A program made the position numbers and the translations under genes. Under the pieces are notes generated by a model. That model did not search any database. It had not been told where the DNA came from and saw only the letters and a program-made list of their open reading frames with translations. DNA of 32,022 nucleotides. It comes from Gloeocapsa sp. DLM2.Bin57 (GTDB lineage: Bacteria > Cyanobacteriota > Cyanobacteriia > Cyanobacteriales > Gloeocapsaceae). Each line of letters starts with the position of its first letter. Positions within the stretch are counted from its first letter, which is position 1. This document shows, one piece after another, positions 17,733 through 24,446 of this stretch. The stretch covers positions 1-32,022 of the forward strand of contig RECR01000035.1 of NCBI GenBank assembly GCA_007693955.1, read 5' to 3'.

Positions 17733-19145
17733 CTATGTGCTGATTATTATTTTGCCATTGACTAGAGCAATTAAACGTAATTTCAATGGACCTGATGTAT
17801 AAGCGTCTTCACTAATCAGGGCTTTGATTTCATCAGGTTTTTGTCTAGAGTTACTTACTGCGTCTAAAAAGTTAACTAGGGTATTAATCCTACCATCTTC
17901 TACCTGGATATCCCCTAAAATACCCGCTCGACGTGCGCGAAATTCTGAAGCTGCTAATAACCAGTCAATTCTAGCTTGTATCTGTTCCTCACCTACTAGA
18001 TCAGCATCAATAGATACAGAGGCTAATTCTTCTTCTTCTGCAAAAACTTTTTGATTAATCGCTACATCAGCAAATACTCTGACTTCTTTTTCTCCGATGA
18101 CATAGTTACCCGCAGAAAGTACCCTAATTATATACTCTTCACCGTCGCTAATTTGTATAGCTAATTGCTCTACTTGAGATTTGGTAATCTGTACCAGACG
18201 TTGGTTAGATTGCGTCTCAGGAGTGGGATTTAACGCTTTAATCGCACTTTGATTGGCTTCTCTGAGTAAATAGTCGATTACTTCTGTTACCGCTGCTGGT
18301 TCAATAATTTGCACTAGATTAAAAGCGAGAACTTGTCCTCTGACTATGGCTATTTTTTGCGCTCTTAGTTCCTGATAATTGCGATAATATTCTTCTAAGA
18401 TGGCTACTTCTCTATTTAAAAAGCGGATTTGATCCTCTAAACTCTCTACTTGGGTTTGTTGTAAGGCTAATTCTTCGTTTTTGAGGGCGATCGCCTCGTC
18501 TAACTCATTAATTTTTGTATCTCTGTTGGTAATAATCTGCTGTAGAGTCTCTTGTTGTTGTTGCAGTTGTTCAATTTCGGCTTGTTTATTGCCTAATATT
18601 TGGTTTTGTTCGCTGATTTTGGTGGTTAAATTCTCGATTTGGCTTTTTAGTTCATCTCTTAACTGTGATAATTCTGTTCTTTCTATCTGAAGGGATTCTA
18701 CCTCTTGCTCTAAAAGGTTCGCTTGTTGGGATACTAACTCTAATTGAATATTAGCATCTTGGTAATTTTGGTTTAATTGATTTAAACGCTCTCTAATCGC
18801 TGTTTGCTCTCTTCTAGCTCTTTCTAATTCTTGTTCTACTCTGATTTTTTCGTCTGATACCCTATTTAATTCTATTCTTGCTTGACGTTCTTGTGCTCTG
18901 ATTTCGTCAATCATAAATACACCCTGACGCAAGTTTTTACTTAAAGCGAATAAAATACTTAAAGTAGAAGCAGCGATTAATGTTCCTGTTAATACCGTCA
19001 CTACTACCGCTGTTTGACGTGGACGCAGGTTAAACAATCTTAGCCTAGCTTTACCTACTTTTGTCCCTAGGCGATCGCCTAGGGCTGCAATTAGACCACC
19101 TAAGAGCAATACTGCTAAAATTAAAATAATTGCACTGGTGGTCAT
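17733..19145 (-). CDS. DUF3084 membrane-anchored coiled-coil protein
   Basis: A 470-residue protein with two N-terminal membrane helices (about 4-24 and 47-68) separated by a basic loop (KVGKARLRLFNLRPRQ). A long coiled coil follows (about 75-260, very rich in Gln, Glu, Leu and Arg), then a C-terminal alpha/beta domain. This is the cyanobacterial DUF3084 family; function is unknown. The coiled coil suggests self-association or a scaffold at the membrane. It is 10 bp downstream of ntcA, probably co-transcribed. Confidence 0.87.
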   Translation of the reverse strand: MTTSAIILILAVLLLGGLIAALGDRLGTKVGKARLRLFNLRPRQTAVVVTVLTGTLIAASTLSILFALSKNLRQGVFMIDEIRAQERQARIELNRVSDEKIRVEQELERARREQTAIRERLNQLNQNYQDANIQLELVSQQANLLEQEVESLQIERTELSQLRDELKSQIENLTTKISEQNQILGNKQAEIEQLQQQQETLQQIITNRDTKINELDEAIALKNEELALQQTQVESLEDQIRFLNREVAILEEYYRNYQELRAQKIAIVRGQVLAFNLVQIIEPAAVTEVIDYLLREANQSAIKALNPTPETQSNQRLVQITKSQVEQLAIQISDGEEYIIRVLSAGNYVIGEKEVRVFADVAINQKVFAEEEELASVSIDADLVGEEQIQARIDWLLAASEFRARRAGILGDIQVEDGRINTLVNFLDAVSNSRQKPDEIKALISEDAYTSGPLKLRLIALVNGKIIIST

Positions 19146-19155
19146 AATCTTGGGT

Positions 19156-19833
19156 TTAGGTAAATTGTTGACTGAGAATTACAGGATTATGCACCGTAAT
19201 TTTTTTCTTGTATATTGAGATCATTTCTTCCTGTTTGAGTTCTCCCAATAACCTAGTTACCGTTACCCGGGTTGAACCGATTGCCTCGGCGATCGCCTGA
19301 TGAGATAACTTGAGATCTATTCTAATCCCTTCGGGAGTTGGTAAACCAAAATCTCGACACAGAATTAATAAAAAGCTTACCAATCTTGAACCCATATCGC
19401 GGTGTGCGAGAGTTTCAATCATCATTTCTGTTTGTAAGATTCTTGACGAAAGTCCCTGTAACATTAACATCGATAGTTCGGGATTATCCTTAAGGGATTG
19501 CTTAAAATGATCTATGGGAGCGCTCAATAATTCTACTGGTGTGAAAGCAACAGCGTGGTAAAACCGGTCTGATTTTTCTCCCGTAATTAGAGATAAAACC
19601 CCAAAAACGCTGTTTTCTCTCAATAAAGCCACGGTTATTTCTTCTCCCGCTTCATAGACTCGGGATAATTTTACTGCACCTTTTAATAGAAAATACACTC
19701 TTTCTGCGGGATCACCAGGGAAAAAAACTGTTTTTCCACGATCAAATGTTTCTACTACTGGTGGATATAGTCCGCCACCAATTTGACGAAATACAGCAGC
19801 TAAAGATTTATCTTGATTTACGGATAGTTCCAT
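19156..19833 (-). CDS. ntcA: global nitrogen regulator NtcA
   Basis: A 225-residue CRP/FNR-family regulator. The N-terminal cupin-like domain (about 28-140) binds 2-oxoglutarate in NtcA; the C-terminal helix-turn-helix (about 170-200, [25 protein letters not shown]) is the invariant NtcA reading head for GTA-N8-TAC sites. The long helix [24 protein letters not shown] is also characteristic. It activates ammonium-repressed nitrogen-assimilation genes with PipX when 2-oxoglutarate is high. The upstream spacer has a consensus NtcA-activated promoter, so the gene is probably autoregulated. DUF3084 and murJ follow at 10 and 19 bp. Confidence 0.97.
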   Translation of the reverse strand: MELSVNQDKSLAAVFRQIGGGLYPPVVETFDRGKTVFFPGDPAERVYFLLKGAVKLSRVYEAGEEITVALLRENSVFGVLSLITGEKSDRFYHAVAFTPVELLSAPIDHFKQSLKDNPELSMLMLQGLSSRILQTEMMIETLAHRDMGSRLVSFLLILCRDFGLPTPEGIRIDLKLSHQAIAEAIGSTRVTVTRLLGELKQEEMISIYKKKITVHNPVILSQQFT

Positions 19834-19884
19834 TCTATTTTAATTATGATTAAAGCTTTAGGCTTATTAGTTTTAAAGCTAGAG

Positions 19885-19926
19885 ATTTTACAGTATCTCT
19901 AGGGGAGATTTGGTATTATTCAGTAC
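19885..19926 (-). promoter_or_regulatory. NtcA-activated promoter of ntcA
   Basis: GTA (19913-19915), 8 bases, TAC (19924-19926) is a perfect NtcA box. On the minus strand it is followed by 22 bases and then TAAAAT (19890-19885), exactly the GTAN8TAC-N20-24-TAN3T layout of NtcA-dependent promoters. A start of transcription about 7 nt further would place the box centre near -41.5 and give a leader of roughly 45 nt. Confidence 0.85.
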
Positions 19927-19930
19927 TTTT

Positions 19931-19959
19931 TTGTTTAGATTTCTCTTATCTGATATACT
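19931..19959 (+). promoter_or_regulatory. sigma70-type promoter of fabI with extended -10
   Basis: TTGTTT (19931-19936), a 17-bp spacer and TATACT (19954-19959) preceded by TG-A make an extended -10 promoter pointing at fabI, with a leader of about 54 nt. The -35 begins 4 bp from the NtcA box (19913-19926), so NtcA bound for its own gene could also touch fabI transcription; its centre would lie near -46 for fabI, not the canonical activator position. Confidence 0.65.
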
Positions 19960-20019
19960 TAGTTTTTAGCCAAATCTTGGTTTATCTATATTTTATCAAG
20001 AAACTGTTCCAAAAATTCT

Positions 20020-20796
20020 ATGTTAAATCTCTCTGGAAAAAAAGCTTTAGTCACTGGAATCGCTAACAACCGCTCTATAGCTTGGGGTATAGCTCAACAA
20101 TTAGCCCAAGCAGGAGCCGAATTAGGGGTTACTTATCTACCTGATGAAAAAGGACGCTTCGAGAAAAAAGTTAAGGAATTAGTAGAGCCTCTTAATCCTA
20201 CCCTGTTTCTACCCTGTGATGTGCAAAATCAAGAACAAGTTAACGATCTTTTCAGTCAAATCGAAGCACAATGGGGAAAACTAGATATTCTCATCCACTG
20301 TTTAGCTTTTGCTAATAAAGACGACTTGACAGGAGATTTTAGTAATCTTTCTCGCGAAGGTTTCCAAACCGCTTTAGAAGTTAGTGCTTATTCTTTAACT
20401 TGTTTAGCTAAAGGAGTAAAGCCCTTAATGACATCTGGCGGTAGTATCGTTACTCTTACCTATCTAGGGGGAGTGCGAGTCATTCCTAACTATAACGTCA
20501 TGGGTGTAGCTAAAGCTGCTCTAGAAATGAGTGTGCGTTATCTAGCTAGTGAATTAGGATCATCAAATATTCGCGTCAACGCTATTTCTGCAGGTCCAAT
20601 CCGCACTCTAGCTTCTTCTGCTGTTGGGGGAATTCTTGATATGATTCATCACGTAGAAGAAAGAGCACCCCTGAGACGCACGGTTACGCAAACCGAAGTA
20701 GGTAATACTGCTGCTTTTTTATGTAGTGACTTATCTAGTGGTATCACAGGACAAATTATCTACGTAGATGCAGGTTATGAAATCATGGGGTTATAG
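20020..20796 (+). CDS. fabI: enoyl-[acyl-carrier-protein] reductase (NADH) FabI
   Basis: A 258-residue short-chain dehydrogenase fold enzyme that performs the last reduction of the fatty-acid elongation cycle. The modified nucleotide motif VTGIANNRSIAWGIA (11-25) is specific to FabI; the active site Tyr148, Tyr158 and Lys165 (TYLGG; YNVMGVAK) match the E. coli FabI Tyr-Tyr-Lys set. The C-terminal GITGQIIYVDAGYEIMGL is also typical. It is complete, read alone, and diverges from ntcA. Confidence 0.96.
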   Translation: MLNLSGKKALVTGIANNRSIAWGIAQQLAQAGAELGVTYLPDEKGRFEKKVKELVEPLNPTLFLPCDVQNQEQVNDLFSQIEAQWGKLDILIHCLAFANKDDLTGDFSNLSREGFQTALEVSAYSLTCLAKGVKPLMTSGGSIVTLTYLGGVRVIPNYNVMGVAKAALEMSVRYLASELGSSNIRVNAISAGPIRTLASSAVGGILDMIHHVEERAPLRRTVTQTEVGNTAAFLCSDLSSGITGQIIYVDAGYEIMGL

Positions 20797-20835
20797 ACGT
20801 ATATATAGTTGCACCTTGATTAGGAGAAATTAATC

Positions 20836-20883
20836 ATGATTTTTATCCGCTCTCATGTACTTTGGATGATGGGAGTTGGGTAA
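20836..20883 (+). pseudogene. relic of the N-terminus of a DUF697-type gene
   Basis: An ATG with GGAG upstream (20823-20826) opens 15 codons ending at TAA (20881-20883). The peptide reads MIFIRSHVLWMMGVG. Its core RSHVLW and the following MG.G match residues 12-22 of the intact protein encoded at 26294-26854 (RSHVLWAMGGG), and 15 consecutive bases are identical (TCTCATGTACTTTGG). The identity extends into synonymous positions, so this is common descent and not a chance motif. The rest of the gene is missing. It sits on the far side of the defence-like cassette from the intact copy. Confidence 0.7.
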
Positions 20884-21066
20884 GCTGCTATTCATACGAG
20901 ATTGTTATCAAAAAGACTAAGTAGATAATCAGCAACTCTTTACAAAAGTTTACAAGTTATGTTGATAATTATTTATTTTTAGCTGACTATCTAGAGAGTA
21001 CAGTAGTTGCGACACTCTGCGCAAATTTTTTAGAGCATTATTTATAATCTGATTTTAATTTTAGTA

Positions 21067-21094
21067 CACACAATTGTGATTTGTGTGCTATAGT
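21067..21094 (+). promoter_or_regulatory. candidate promoter and operator of the accessory operon
   Basis: CACACAA (21067-21073) and TTGTGTG (21081-21087) form a 7-bp inverted repeat; inside it CACAATTGTG (21069-21078 region) is itself a perfect 10-bp palindrome. The right arm runs into TG-C-TATAGT (21086-21094), an extended -10 box. A regulator on the repeat would block the promoter. The leader to the ATG at 21184 would be about 80 nt. Confidence 0.45.
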
Positions 21095-21111
21095 CGATTT
21101 ATCAACATTTC

Positions 21112-21132
21112 CTATTCTCTATTCCCTATTCT
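21112..21132. repeat. short tandem heptamer repeat, left side of cassette
   Basis: Three 7-bp units in a row: CTATTCT, CTATTCC, CTATTCT. Such short tandemly repeated heptamers are a known class of intergenic repeat in cyanobacteria. A different heptamer array flanks the other side of the cassette at 25967-25994. Confidence 0.65.
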
Positions 21133-21183
21133 AAAAACGCGTAAAGCTATAGTAACTTGTACTTGAACTCGATTTTCTCATTT

Positions 21184-21516
21184 ATGGTAATTCAACCCAC
21201 TCTCGAAGAACTTATAGAGCAAATATTTGCCCTTAATCAAGCTTGGAAACAAGCTTCTAACGTCTTATTAACTCCCAATGCAGGTTTAGTTATATCTCTC
21301 AAAGAGCTTAAAACTACTCTACAAATTCGTTTATTACGTAGTTATCCCACACGAGCTTATCTCCAAATCGATGCAGAAACAGAAAGTGAAGAGCCTCTCT
21401 ACGGTGTGATTATCTCTCCTCCCCTTGGTAAATATAGCAATGCAGCTCATCTACCCGTGCGCGTCGCTCAAACAAGATTAACTCCAACCGAATTAACTCA
21501 ATTAGTCCGTAATTAA
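21184..21516 (+). CDS. unknown 110-aa protein at the head of the Zorya-like operon
   Basis: I do not recognise this protein. From the ATG at 21184 it has 110 residues; the frame extends 27 bp upstream to a TTG at 21157, which is a poorer start. The N-terminal half is helical (PTLEELIEQIFALNQAWKQ); the second half looks alpha/beta (TTLQIRLL, PTRAYLQID, PLYGVIISPP). It has no membrane segment, signal peptide or zinc motif. It lies 24 bp upstream of the zorA-like gene on the same strand, downstream of the candidate promoter at 21067-21094. It may be an accessory or regulatory part of the system, or an unrelated conserved gene that shares the transcript. Confidence 0.65.
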   Translation: MVIQPTLEELIEQIFALNQAWKQASNVLLTPNAGLVISLKELKTTLQIRLLRSYPTRAYLQIDAETESEEPLYGVIISPPLGKYSNAAHLPVRVAQTRLTPTELTQLVRN

Positions 21517-21540
21517 ATATTATAGGAGTCTTTTTACTTG

Positions 21541-23709
21541 ATGTTTAGTAACATTATGACCCCACTTATTAACTCACTTAACATATTTTTTATTATTGGT
21601 GTTTGTGTTTTATTTATTGTTAGTTTGTTGATAGAAATAATAATTACTTATAATTATTACATTAAAATCAATAAAAGTTCTCAAGATGATATCAGAAATA
21701 ATTCTATTTTAAACAAGAGTAATGTACGTAGTCAACTTCACTTCATACCTACCTTACTAACTGCCTTGGGTATTTTAGGAACTTTTTCGGGTATTTTTAT
21801 CGGTTTACAAGGTATTAATTTAAATACTATTAACAGCAGCGATTCTCTGCTAGAAAATAGTATTGAATTATTGAAAGGCATGCAAACTGCTTTTGCAACC
21901 TCTCTTTGGGGATTAGGATCTGCAAGTTTATTTATTTTTATTTTAGCTATTAGTGAGACAATACGACGCCAAGAACGAAGTAAATATATTAGTAAAATAA
22001 AATCTACTCCACAACATACTAATGATCCTTTCCTCAACTATTTAACAGAAATTGCTAATAACACTGCTAAATTGAACACTTTTAATACTCAAGCTATTGG
22101 TCAAGAAGTTGCTGCTTCAATTAGACCAATTTTTTCTGAACTTAGTACAACTATCGTAGAACAACAAGCGCACTTGATTCAGGAACTAGACAGAAAGTTA
22201 ATGACAACAATTGAAACTACTAGAGAACAAAACAGAGAACAACAAAAACACTTGATTCAGGAAATAGATAGAAAGTTAATTAGACCAATTGCGGTTAGCT
22301 TAAACGAAAGTAATGCAGTGAATAGAGAATCATCCCAAGCAGTGTTAGAACTAAAAAATGAACTAGTAGGCTTCTCCTCTAATACTCAAGTTATTGGTCA
22401 AGAAGTAGCTGCTTCAATTAGACCAATTTTTTCTGAACTTAGTACAACTATCGTAGAACAACAAGCGCACTTGATTCAGGAACTAGACAGAAAGTTAATG
22501 ACAACAATTGAAACTACTAGAGAACAAAACAGAGAACAACAAAAACACTTGATTCAGGAAATAGATAGAAAGTTAATTAGACCAATTGCGGTTAGCTTAA
22601 ACGAAAGTAATGCAGTGAATAGAGAATCATCCCAAGCAGTGTTAGAACTAAAAAATGAACTAGCTGGCTTCTCCTCAAGTTTAACCACCTCTATTCAAAC
22701 TATTGAAGAATTCCAAACCGAAACCCTGACAAAATTACAAGATTTTGCGGCAAATCTCCAGGAAATATTAGCTCAGTTTCGCACAGATACTAAAGGTGTC
22801 ATGAGACAAGTAGCAGCAAAAATAAATCAGGGAGTACAAGAAAGTATCATAGCAATGGAAGCTCAAAGAGTAGCCTTTGCAGATAGTGCGCAACAAGCTT
22901 CAGATACTTTTAGGGGTATCAGAGAGGATTTAGAAGAAGCCCTAACTAATCAAGGAGAAAGACAAGCAAAGATGCTAACAAAGGTACAAGCTTCTACTGA
23001 AAGTATTCTAGAAAAAGCTAATCAGGCTTTTGTGGAACAATCTACTACCCTAACTACAGTAGGGAGAGAAGCATCAGATTTAATGCTTAATGCTAATCAT
23101 AACCTTAGTCAAACTCTTGGTAACATTGATAATATGCTTCAAAATACCCGCCAAACCGTCCAAGAGGAATTAGAGAGATTCAGAGACAATTATCAAACTT
23201 CCTTACAAGACTTTTTTGAACAACAAAATAATCTGTTAGAAGGAACTCTCGGACAACAAAGAGATGAGTTACGTGATGTAGTTAGGGAGTTGCAAAAAGT
23301 CTTTAGAGAAGATGCCCAAGCTATGGCAGAACAAGTTATTAACAGTATGGATAAAATTCAAACAACCACTGAAAGCGTGCAAACTTTAGCTAATACTATT
23401 GGTTTAACTTCAGGAGAACGTTTAGCACAAATGCAGGAAATTGCCCAAACTTTAGGTAGTGAATCCGTGAAAATTAATAACGCTTACGAAAGTTTAGTTA
23501 CTCGTTTTAACCAAGGTTTAGATACTTGGAATAACCACTTAACTAACTATTTTGAACAAGCTAATCAAACTTATAACCAAGGAAGACAAGATTCAGAAGC
23601 AGCGGTTACTTTAGTGTGTGAAAAACTTAATGAAACTTCTCAGGGTTTAATGGGAGTAGCAGAGTATTTGGTAACAGCTACTAGAGATTTAAATAATAAT
23701 GGTAAGTAA
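21541..23709 (+). CDS. zorA: ZorA-like motor protein (MotA/TolQ/ExbB domain with long coiled-coil tail)
   Basis: A 722-residue membrane protein. Helices lie at about 11-36, 66-92 and 116-143; the segment PTLLTALGILGTFSGIFIGL, followed by ELLKGMQTAFATSLWGLGSAS, is the MotA/TolQ/ExbB proton-channel domain in the form seen in ZorA. From about 165 to the end the chain is a Gln/Glu-rich helical, coiled-coil tail, as in type I ZorA, where the tail projects into the cytoplasm and is needed for defence. Residues 182-280 and 281-379 are nearly identical tandem copies. GGAG at 21525-21528 precedes the start; a TTG at 21538 is the alternative to the ATG at 21541. zorB follows after 2 bp. The assignment rests on domain layout and gene order. 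Confidence 0.85.
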   Translation: MFSNIMTPLINSLNIFFIIGVCVLFIVSLLIEIIITYNYYIKINKSSQDDIRNNSILNKSNVRSQLHFIPTLLTALGILGTFSGIFIGLQGINLNTINSSDSLLENSIELLKGMQTAFATSLWGLGSASLFIFILAISETIRRQERSKYISKIKSTPQHTNDPFLNYLTEIANNTAKLNTFNTQAIGQEVAASIRPIFSELSTTIVEQQAHLIQELDRKLMTTIETTREQNREQQKHLIQEIDRKLIRPIAVSLNESNAVNRESSQAVLELKNELVGFSSNTQVIGQEVAASIRPIFSELSTTIVEQQAHLIQELDRKLMTTIETTREQNREQQKHLIQEIDRKLIRPIAVSLNESNAVNRESSQAVLELKNELAGFSSSLTTSIQTIEEFQTETLTKLQDFAANLQEILAQFRTDTKGVMRQVAAKINQGVQESIIAMEAQRVAFADSAQQASDTFRGIREDLEEALTNQGERQAKMLTKVQASTESILEKANQAFVEQSTTLTTVGREASDLMLNANHNLSQTLGNIDNMLQNTRQTVQEELERFRDNYQTSLQDFFEQQNNLLEGTLGQQRDELRDVVRELQKVFREDAQAMAEQVINSMDKIQTTTESVQTLANTIGLTSGERLAQMQEIAQTLGSESVKINNAYESLVTRFNQGLDTWNNHLTNYFEQANQTYNQGRQDSEAAVTLVCEKLNETSQGLMGVAEYLVTATRDLNNNGK
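22084..22677 (+). repeat. 297-bp in-frame tandem duplication within zorA
   Basis: Copy 1 is 22084-22380 and copy 2 is 22381-22677. By eye they differ at about five bases, all near the ends, with roughly 270 central bases identical including synonymous positions. The period is exactly 99 codons, so the frame is kept and the coiled-coil tail is lengthened. Within each copy the peptide HLIQE-L/I-DRKL occurs twice, 26 residues apart, so an older and smaller repeat is nested inside the recent one. Confidence 0.95.
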
Positions 23710-23711
23710 TT

Positions 23712-24443
23712 ATGAAGCAATTTGAGCAATTTAACCCTGATTTTGACCTGGAAGATGAACAGGAACAAGAATCAAATATTTGGCTATCTATTAGCGATTT
23801 AATGTCAGGATTATTACTGTTTTTTGCTTTACTGTTTATTGCTACTCAAGCACAATTGCAACAAAGAACAGAAGAATTGCAACAAAAAACAGAAGAGTTA
23901 CGAAAATATCAAGAAGCGATGAAAAATCTACCTCTGATGATTTTAACTGAAATTCAAAAGGGGTTAGGTGGTAATAGTATTGATGTAGATACCGAAACAG
24001 GTGATGTTAGTTTAGATGATAAAATTCTGTTTGATGAAGGTCAATCCCAACTTAAACCAGAAGGAAAAGCTTTTCTGAATCAATTTATTCCTCTCTATAG
24101 TGAAGTTATCTTTTCTAAGCCTGAATTTGAGCAAGAAATTGTGAGAGTTATTATTGAAGGACATACTAGTTCTCATGGTCCTGCTGAATATAATCGTTCC
24201 CTCAGTTTAGCTAGGGCTTTAGCTGTAACTGATTACATTTTTCAACTCGATTTCCCCGACAAAGATCGTTTTGAACAGAAAATATTAATCAGTGGTCGAG
24301 GAGAAATTGATGCTAATCAACAAATAGATGATCCTAAAGATAGAAAGGTAGTTTTTCGTTTTCAATTGCACCGTCCTGATTTGAGTCAGTTTTTAGTAGA
24401 AAGGGAAGAAGAAATACAACAAGAGATTAACCAAGAAAACTAA
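23712..24443 (+). CDS. zorB: ZorB-like protein (MotB/OmpA-type peptidoglycan-binding stator subunit)
   Basis: A 243-residue protein: an acidic cytoplasmic N-terminus, one membrane helix (about 24-44) and a periplasmic OmpA/MotB-like domain (about 95-220). The helix carries Asp29 (ISDLMSGLLLFFALLFIA), at the position of the ion-carrying aspartate of MotB and ZorB. The periplasmic domain has VRVIIEGHTSSHGPAEYNRSL, LARALAVTDYI and DPKDRKVVFRF, the peptidoglycan-binding elements. With the ZorA-like protein it should form an ion-driven complex anchored in the wall. Size matches E. coli ZorB. The start codon is 2 bp after the zorA stop and zorC follows after 3 bp, so the three are one operon. Confidence 0.86.
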   Translation: MKQFEQFNPDFDLEDEQEQESNIWLSISDLMSGLLLFFALLFIATQAQLQQRTEELQQKTEELRKYQEAMKNLPLMILTEIQKGLGGNSIDVDTETGDVSLDDKILFDEGQSQLKPEGKAFLNQFIPLYSEVIFSKPEFEQEIVRVIIEGHTSSHGPAEYNRSLSLARALAVTDYIFQLDFPDKDRFEQKILISGRGEIDANQQIDDPKDRKVVFRFQLHRPDLSQFLVEREEEIQQEINQEN

Positions 24444-24446
24444 ACC

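Larger units (their letters stand above)
20797..21183. other. intergenic region at the left edge of the accessory cassette
   Basis: This 387-bp stretch between fabI and the accessory genes holds a relic of a DUF697 gene (20836-20883), a palindrome-bearing candidate promoter (21067-21094) and a heptameric repeat (21112-21132), each listed separately. Between 20884 and 21060 the sequence is AT-rich without a recognisable gene. A 41-codon stop-free stretch at 20925-21047 has no start codon and no family resemblance I can see. Confidence 0.6.

Noticed and set aside
20925-21047. A 41-codon stop-free stretch between the DUF697 relic and the accessory promoter, with a protein-like composition.
   Set aside because: It has no ATG, GTG or TTG near its beginning and no ribosome-binding site, and in AT-rich DNA a stretch of this length is not rare. 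I see no family resemblance.
22084-22677. Long repeats that could suggest a CRISPR array or a mobile element.
   Set aside because: There are just two 297-bp units with no spacers, fully inside a coding frame; this is a gene-internal tandem duplication.
21541-24443. Reading the pair as flagellar MotA/MotB or TolQ/TolR/ExbB/ExbD.
   Set aside because: The very long coiled-coil tail, the large OmpA-like partner and the adjacent EH-signature gene fit ZorA-ZorB; there are no flagellar, Tol or TonB genes nearby.
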